NCBI GenBank assembly: GCA_025800145.1
Contig: JAOXSH010000009.1
Span: 1 to 64,000 of the forward strand
DNA from: Cohaesibacter sp.
GTDB lineage: Bacteria > Pseudomonadota > Alphaproteobacteria > Rhizobiales > Cohaesibacteraceae
Reading direction: 5' to 3'
Length of the DNA: 64,000 bases
Notes under the pieces: model-generated
The model's database searches: none
Told to the model about the DNA's origin: nothing
What the model saw: the letters and a program-made list of their open reading frames with translations, nothing else
In this document: piece by piece, positions 59,551 through 64,000 of the stretch
Layout: every line of letters starts with the position of its first letter
Numbering within the stretch: position 1 is the first letter of the stretch
Translations under genes and position numbers: made by a program

Positions 59551-61188
59551 TCAGGCGCTGGCTTCGTTTGATGGGTCTTCCAGGCCATATTCTTTTAATT
59601 TGCGATAGAGGGTTGAGCGTCCAATGCCTAACTGTCTGGCCACGGTTGACATTCGATAATCATAATGGTCCAGCGCTTTTTGAATGATTTCCGCTTCCAG
59701 ATTGGCAAGGGGTTTTAACTGTCCGTCCTGATCCAACAAGCGCAAAAATCCCCACAAATCTTCCCCCTTTTGTATTGTGATGGGGGTGGCAGGTGTCTCT
59801 GGCGGTGAGGCCGGGTTTTGTGTATTTGCCGATATTGCCGGACTATTTGTGGCGTTGATGGCTTGCGGCGTTATGCTTGGTTCAATGGCAGTGTTTGTTG
59901 TCTGTTCTGTTGGATGCGTTATGGGCTGATCATTGGCTTGTGCGCGTCTTGCTTCGATGATTGAGGCGCTATAGCTTTCAACCTGTGTGGCAATTTGCGG
60001 AAATTCCTCGATGGTGAGCTGATCGCCATCACACAGAACGACTGCGCGGAAAATGGTGTTTTCCAACTGACGTATATTGCCCGGCCAATCATAGATTTGC
60101 AGCATATGCATGGCGTCTGGCGCGATCTGCGCCAGATTTTTGCGTCCCTCTTCGGCGGCAAAGCGGGTGAGGAAGAATTTGGCCAAGGCCGGAATGTCGT
60201 CTTTTCTGTCCCTTAAAGGAGGGACACGAATGGGAAAGACATTGAGGCGGTAATAGAGATCTTCGCGGAATTTTCCATCCTTGACCAATTGGATCAAATC
60301 CTGATTGGTGGCAGAGATGAGGCGAAAATCCACCTTTATGGGTTTGGTGCTGCCCACCGGATCGATTTCGCCCTCTTGCAAGGCACGCAGCAATTTGACC
60401 TGTGTTTCCAGTGGCAATTCGCCGACTTCATCCAAAAACAGGGTGCCGCCATTGGCCTCCTGAAATTTACCGACATGCTTGTCGCCTGCGCCAGTGAAGG
60501 CGCCTTTTTCGTGGCCAAAGAGGATGCTTTCGACCAGATTGTCAGGAATGGCACCGCAATTGACTGTTACAAAGGGTTTGGATTGTCGCTCGCTGGCGGT
60601 CTGAATGGATTGAGCGATCAGCTCTTTACCAACGCCAGATTCCCCTTCAACCAGAATAGGAATGTGAGATTTGGCTGCGCGTTCGCCCAGATTGATCACA
60701 CGGGTCATGGTTGGACTTGAGGCAATGATTGTTTGAAAACTGTGACCGGTCTTTTTACTGGCCCGTATGCGGGTGATTTCCTCTTCCAGCGCATTGACTT
60801 TCAAGGCATTGCGGATTGCGGTTTGCAGACGCTCTGGGGCGACGGGCTTGATGACAAAATCAAAGGCCCCGGCACGCATGGCATTCACGGCGGTGTCTAT
60901 GCCGCCATGGGCGGTTTGTACGATAACCGGCAGACGTATGTCTGTTTTGCGAAGGGCTTGCAAAACGCCCATGCCGTCCAGATCGGGCATCACCAGATCC
61001 AGCACCATGAGTGCAAAATGATCGGGTTTGTTGTCGCTCAGAAGTGCAAGGGCCTGTTGGCCATTTTCAGCGCAAGTGGGGGTGAAGCCAAATTTGCTGA
61101 TGGCATGTTCCAAAAGACGGCGTTGAATGGGGTCGTCATCGACGACGAGAATGCGGTCGCTCATGCATAGACTCAAATGCTGTGTCAT
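59551..61188 (-). CDS. NtrC-family sigma-54-dependent response regulator (receiver + AAA+ + Fis HTH)
   Basis: ILVVDDDPIQRRLLEHAI, GESGVGKELIAQSIQ, GHEKGAFTGAGDKHVGKFQEANGGTLFLDE, MSTVARQLGIGRSTLYRKLKEYGL. Confidence 0.95.
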   Translation of the reverse strand: MTQHLSLCMSDRILVVDDDPIQRRLLEHAISKFGFTPTCAENGQQALALLSDNKPDHFALMVLDLVMPDLDGMGVLQALRKTDIRLPVIVQTAHGGIDTAVNAMRAGAFDFVIKPVAPERLQTAIRNALKVNALEEEITRIRASKKTGHSFQTIIASSPTMTRVINLGERAAKSHIPILVEGESGVGKELIAQSIQTASERQSKPFVTVNCGAIPDNLVESILFGHEKGAFTGAGDKHVGKFQEANGGTLFLDEVGELPLETQVKLLRALQEGEIDPVGSTKPIKVDFRLISATNQDLIQLVKDGKFREDLYYRLNVFPIRVPPLRDRKDDIPALAKFFLTRFAAEEGRKNLAQIAPDAMHMLQIYDWPGNIRQLENTIFRAVVLCDGDQLTIEEFPQIATQVESYSASIIEARRAQANDQPITHPTEQTTNTAIEPSITPQAINATNSPAISANTQNPASPPETPATPITIQKGEDLWGFLRLLDQDGQLKPLANLEAEIIQKALDHYDYRMSTVARQLGIGRSTLYRKLKEYGLEDPSNEASA

Positions 61189-61386
61189 TTTGAACCAAAA
61201 TGGGGGGAGAATGTTAACAGAGCTTTAAGAGGTGAGTGAATTATCGCAAAAATTATGTGTATAGGCAGGGCGGTAAAGAGGTGGTGATCAGAAATGTTCC
61301 TTTGCAATTTTATCTTCTACTTCCTATCTTTAAAGTTCGTTGATTGATATCTGCTCGCATCGGGGCGGATTTGACAAAAGGTTCTT

Positions 61387-63306
61387 TTGATGTCTCGTCA
61401 TATATCTGCATTTCGTCCTGTTGGTTCCAGCTCTCAGGCTCTTTCCCCGTTCTTGCTTGAAAAAAGCGCTGTTTTTTCTGCCAGTGAGAGCGGAGCCGTT
61501 GCGCATGATCTGACAGATTTGCCAGAATGGGATTTGACCGATTTATATGCCGGAATGGATGATGAGCGCTTGCAAAGCGATTTTTCCAAAATGGAAGAGG
61601 AAGCACGTGCCTTTGCCAAGGATTATCAGGGGCACTTGGCCGATATGCTGGCCAAGGCTGATGGGGGAGATTTGCTGGCCGAGGCTTTAAAGCGCTATGA
61701 AGCGATGCAGGATGGGTTGGGGCGGATTATTTCTTTTGCCGGCCTTGTTTATAGCGGCAACACGATCGATCCGGTCCGCGCGAAATTTTACGGGGATGTG
61801 CAGGAGCGGATCACGACGCTTTCGACCCTGTTGTTGTTTTTTGAGCTGGAATTGAACCGCATTGGCGATGATGTGTTGCAAGGCTGCATTCAGGCAAGCG
61901 AAGCTTTGGCCTATTATGGGCCATGGATTGAGGATTTGCGCAAGGAAAAGCCCTATCAGCTTGATGACAAGATTGAGCAGCTTTTTCATGAGAAGTCTGT
62001 GACCGGGGCCGCGGCCTGGAATCGTTTGTTTGATGAGACCATGGCAGGATTGCGCTTTTCTGTGGCATTGGAAGAGGGTGTGCAGGAGCTTGCCATTGAG
62101 CAGACCCTGAATTTGCTTACCGATGAAGATGAAGCCAAGCGCAAGGCGGCGTCTGATGCTTTGGCGACAACCTTTAAAGCAAATCTTGGCACCTTTGGTT
62201 TGATTTCCAATGTGTTGGCCAAGGATAAAGCCATTTCCGATCAATGGCGTGGCTTTGACGATGTGGCTGACAGTCGCCATCTGGCCAACCGTGTTGAGCG
62301 TGAGGTGGTGGATGCTTTGGTGGATGCGGTGCAAAAAGCCTATCCCAATCTCTCCCATCGCTATTATAAGCTGAAAGCCAAATGGTTTGGCAAGGATGTG
62401 CTGGAACATTGGGATCGCAATGCGCCGTTGCCAAAGGTTGAAAGCAAAGTGATTGGCTGGGAAGAAGCCCGGGCCATTGTGCAAGATGCCTATGGGGGCT
62501 TTTCGCCGCAAATGGCTGAGATTTCCGGGCAATTTTTTGATAAGGGCTGGATTGATGCGCCTGTGCGGGAAGGCAAGTCGCCTGGTGCTTTTGCTCACCC
62601 GACTGTGCCAAGTGCCCATCCTTATGTGTTGCTCAATTATCTGGGAAAGCCGCGCGATGTGATGACATTGGCGCATGAATTGGGCCATGGGGTGCATCAG
62701 GTTCTGGCCGCTAAACAAGGGGCGTTGATGGCGCCAACGCCTTTGACATTGGCCGAGACGGCTTCTGTTTTTGGTGAAATGCTGACCTTCCGCTCGCTTC
62801 TTGCCAAGGCGGAAGGAGTGGAGCAACGCCGTGCGTTGCTTGCTGGCAAAGTGGAAGATATGCTCAATACTGTTGTGCGTCAGATTGCCTTTTATCTGTT
62901 TGAGCGCAAGCTGCATAGTGCGCGCAAAGAGGGAGAGCTGACTGCGGACCAGATTTGTGAGCTATGGATGAGTGTGCAGGCTGAGAGTTTGGGGCCGCAT
63001 GTGCGTCTTTCGGAAGGCTATGAAACCTTCTGGGCCTATATTCCTCATTTCATTCATTCGCCTTTCTATGTTTATGCCTATGCCTTTGGCGATTGTCTGG
63101 TTAACAGCCTCTATTCCGTTTATCAAAATAGCGATGAGAGCTTTGTTGAGAAATATTTCGATATGCTAAGCGCGGGTGGCTCCAAACATCATTCCGCACT
63201 TCTTGCGCCTTTCGGGCTGGATGCGAAAGACCCGGATTTCTGGTCTAAAGGCCTGTCTGTTATTGAAGATTTGATTGCGGAGCTGGAAGCCCTTGAAGGG
63301 CAATGA
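61387..63306 (+). CDS. pepF: M3 family oligoendopeptidase F
   Basis: HELGHGVHQVLAAKQG zinc motif; LPEWDLTDLYAGMDD. Confidence 0.95.
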   Translation: MMSRHISAFRPVGSSSQALSPFLLEKSAVFSASESGAVAHDLTDLPEWDLTDLYAGMDDERLQSDFSKMEEEARAFAKDYQGHLADMLAKADGGDLLAEALKRYEAMQDGLGRIISFAGLVYSGNTIDPVRAKFYGDVQERITTLSTLLLFFELELNRIGDDVLQGCIQASEALAYYGPWIEDLRKEKPYQLDDKIEQLFHEKSVTGAAAWNRLFDETMAGLRFSVALEEGVQELAIEQTLNLLTDEDEAKRKAASDALATTFKANLGTFGLISNVLAKDKAISDQWRGFDDVADSRHLANRVEREVVDALVDAVQKAYPNLSHRYYKLKAKWFGKDVLEHWDRNAPLPKVESKVIGWEEARAIVQDAYGGFSPQMAEISGQFFDKGWIDAPVREGKSPGAFAHPTVPSAHPYVLLNYLGKPRDVMTLAHELGHGVHQVLAAKQGALMAPTPLTLAETASVFGEMLTFRSLLAKAEGVEQRRALLAGKVEDMLNTVVRQIAFYLFERKLHSARKEGELTADQICELWMSVQAESLGPHVRLSEGYETFWAYIPHFIHSPFYVYAYAFGDCLVNSLYSVYQNSDESFVEKYFDMLSAGGSKHHSALLAPFGLDAKDPDFWSKGLSVIEDLIAELEALEGQ

Positions 63307-63418
63307 GTCTGTTTTTAAGAGGCAAATTTTCATGAAAAGATGCAGGGGGCCTTGGTCCCCTTATCTGTTTGTCCCGTATGACTTTATGTATCCGAGAATT
63401 GTTCAAAAGGATTGAACT

Positions 63419-64000
63419 ATGACACCCCCATCTCCCCCACTTGATGACAAAGGGTCTGATCTGTCTGATGAGGAAAAGAACCGTCTTGGGGGGCGTGTCA
63501 AACGCTATGCCAAAGTTTCCTCTGGCATGGGGGGCTTTGTTGCGAGGGCGGCCAGCGCTCGTTTGTTTGGCAAAGAGGTGGATATGTCGCGCGAAGCGGC
63601 GGATTTGGCGCAAGTGTTGGGGGGGTTAAAAGGGCCTTTGATGAAGGTTGCGCAATTGTTGGCAACGGTGCCAGATGCTGTGCCTGCGGAATATGCTGCT
63701 GAATTGGCGCACTTGCAGTCCGATGCCCCACCTATGGGCTGGATGTTTGTCAAACGCAGAATGAAGTCCGAACTTGGTTCTGGTTGGCAAAGGCGTTTTG
63801 AGAGCTTTGAGCATGAACCATCGGCGGCGGCCTCGCTGGGGCAGGTGCATAAGGCAAGTCTGGGCGATGGCACACGCCTTGCCTGCAAGTTGCAATATCC
63901 AGATATGGCTTCTGCGGTGGATGCCGATGTCAAGCAGTTGAATTTGGCCTTGTCGGTGCATCGCACGATGCAATCGGCCATTGACACGCGAGAAATTGCC
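63419..64000 (+). CDS. AarF/ABC1/UbiB-like kinase, N-terminal part (runs off the right edge)
   Basis: LGGLKGPLMKVAQLLATVPDAVPAEYAAELAHLQSDAPPM..., EPSAAASLGQVHKASLGDGTRLACKLQYPDM. Confidence 0.9.
   Translation, partial: MTPPSPPLDDKGSDLSDEEKNRLGGRVKRYAKVSSGMGGFVARAASARLFGKEVDMSREAADLAQVLGGLKGPLMKVAQLLATVPDAVPAEYAAELAHLQSDAPPMGWMFVKRRMKSELGSGWQRRFESFEHEPSAAASLGQVHKASLGDGTRLACKLQYPDMASAVDADVKQLNLALSVHRTMQSAIDTREIA

Noticed and set aside
61687-62916. 409-aa minus-strand ORF opposite pepF
   Set aside because: Shadow ORF over a conserved M3 peptidase; composition rich in His/Gln/Arg typical of antisense translation.

Overview
This 64 kb window looks like an alphaproteobacterial chromosome, probably Hyphomicrobiales-like; that placement is inferred from gene content and synteny and was not tested. 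Left to right it holds: a truncated IS5-like transposase; tRNA-Ser; a minus-strand cluster of a very long glutamate-synthase-type protein, a diflavin reductase and an FMN alpha-hydroxyacid dehydrogenase; phaC; an aminotransferase-hom-glpX-recJ block; two identical tRNA-Glu genes; a cold-shock gene; a ~22 kb cobalamin biosynthesis and cobalt-uptake region with two clear cobalamin riboswitches; folD and fhs; two tandem saccharopine-dehydrogenase-like paralogs; a U32 peptidase-family protein; a lone CoxG-like protein; a Kef-type antiporter; several cell-wall proteins (two DUF882/M15-like, one L,D-transpeptidase); an NtrC-type regulator; pepF; and the start of an AarF/UbiB-like kinase. The least explained signals are non-coding. 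Family A is a dispersed hairpin repeat with four copies. Family B has the core ATACCAACGGCATNAAAGATT and at least nine copies. One Family B pair bounds a 322-bp MITE-like unit, another copy encodes the C-terminus and stop codon of CobA, and two more sit directly at stop codons. A nested triple-stem inverted repeat lies at 53367-53492. The strongest protein-level oddity is the 1844-aa GltB-like protein next to a CysJ-like diflavin reductase with no gltD in the window. No CRISPR array or recognisable defence system was seen.
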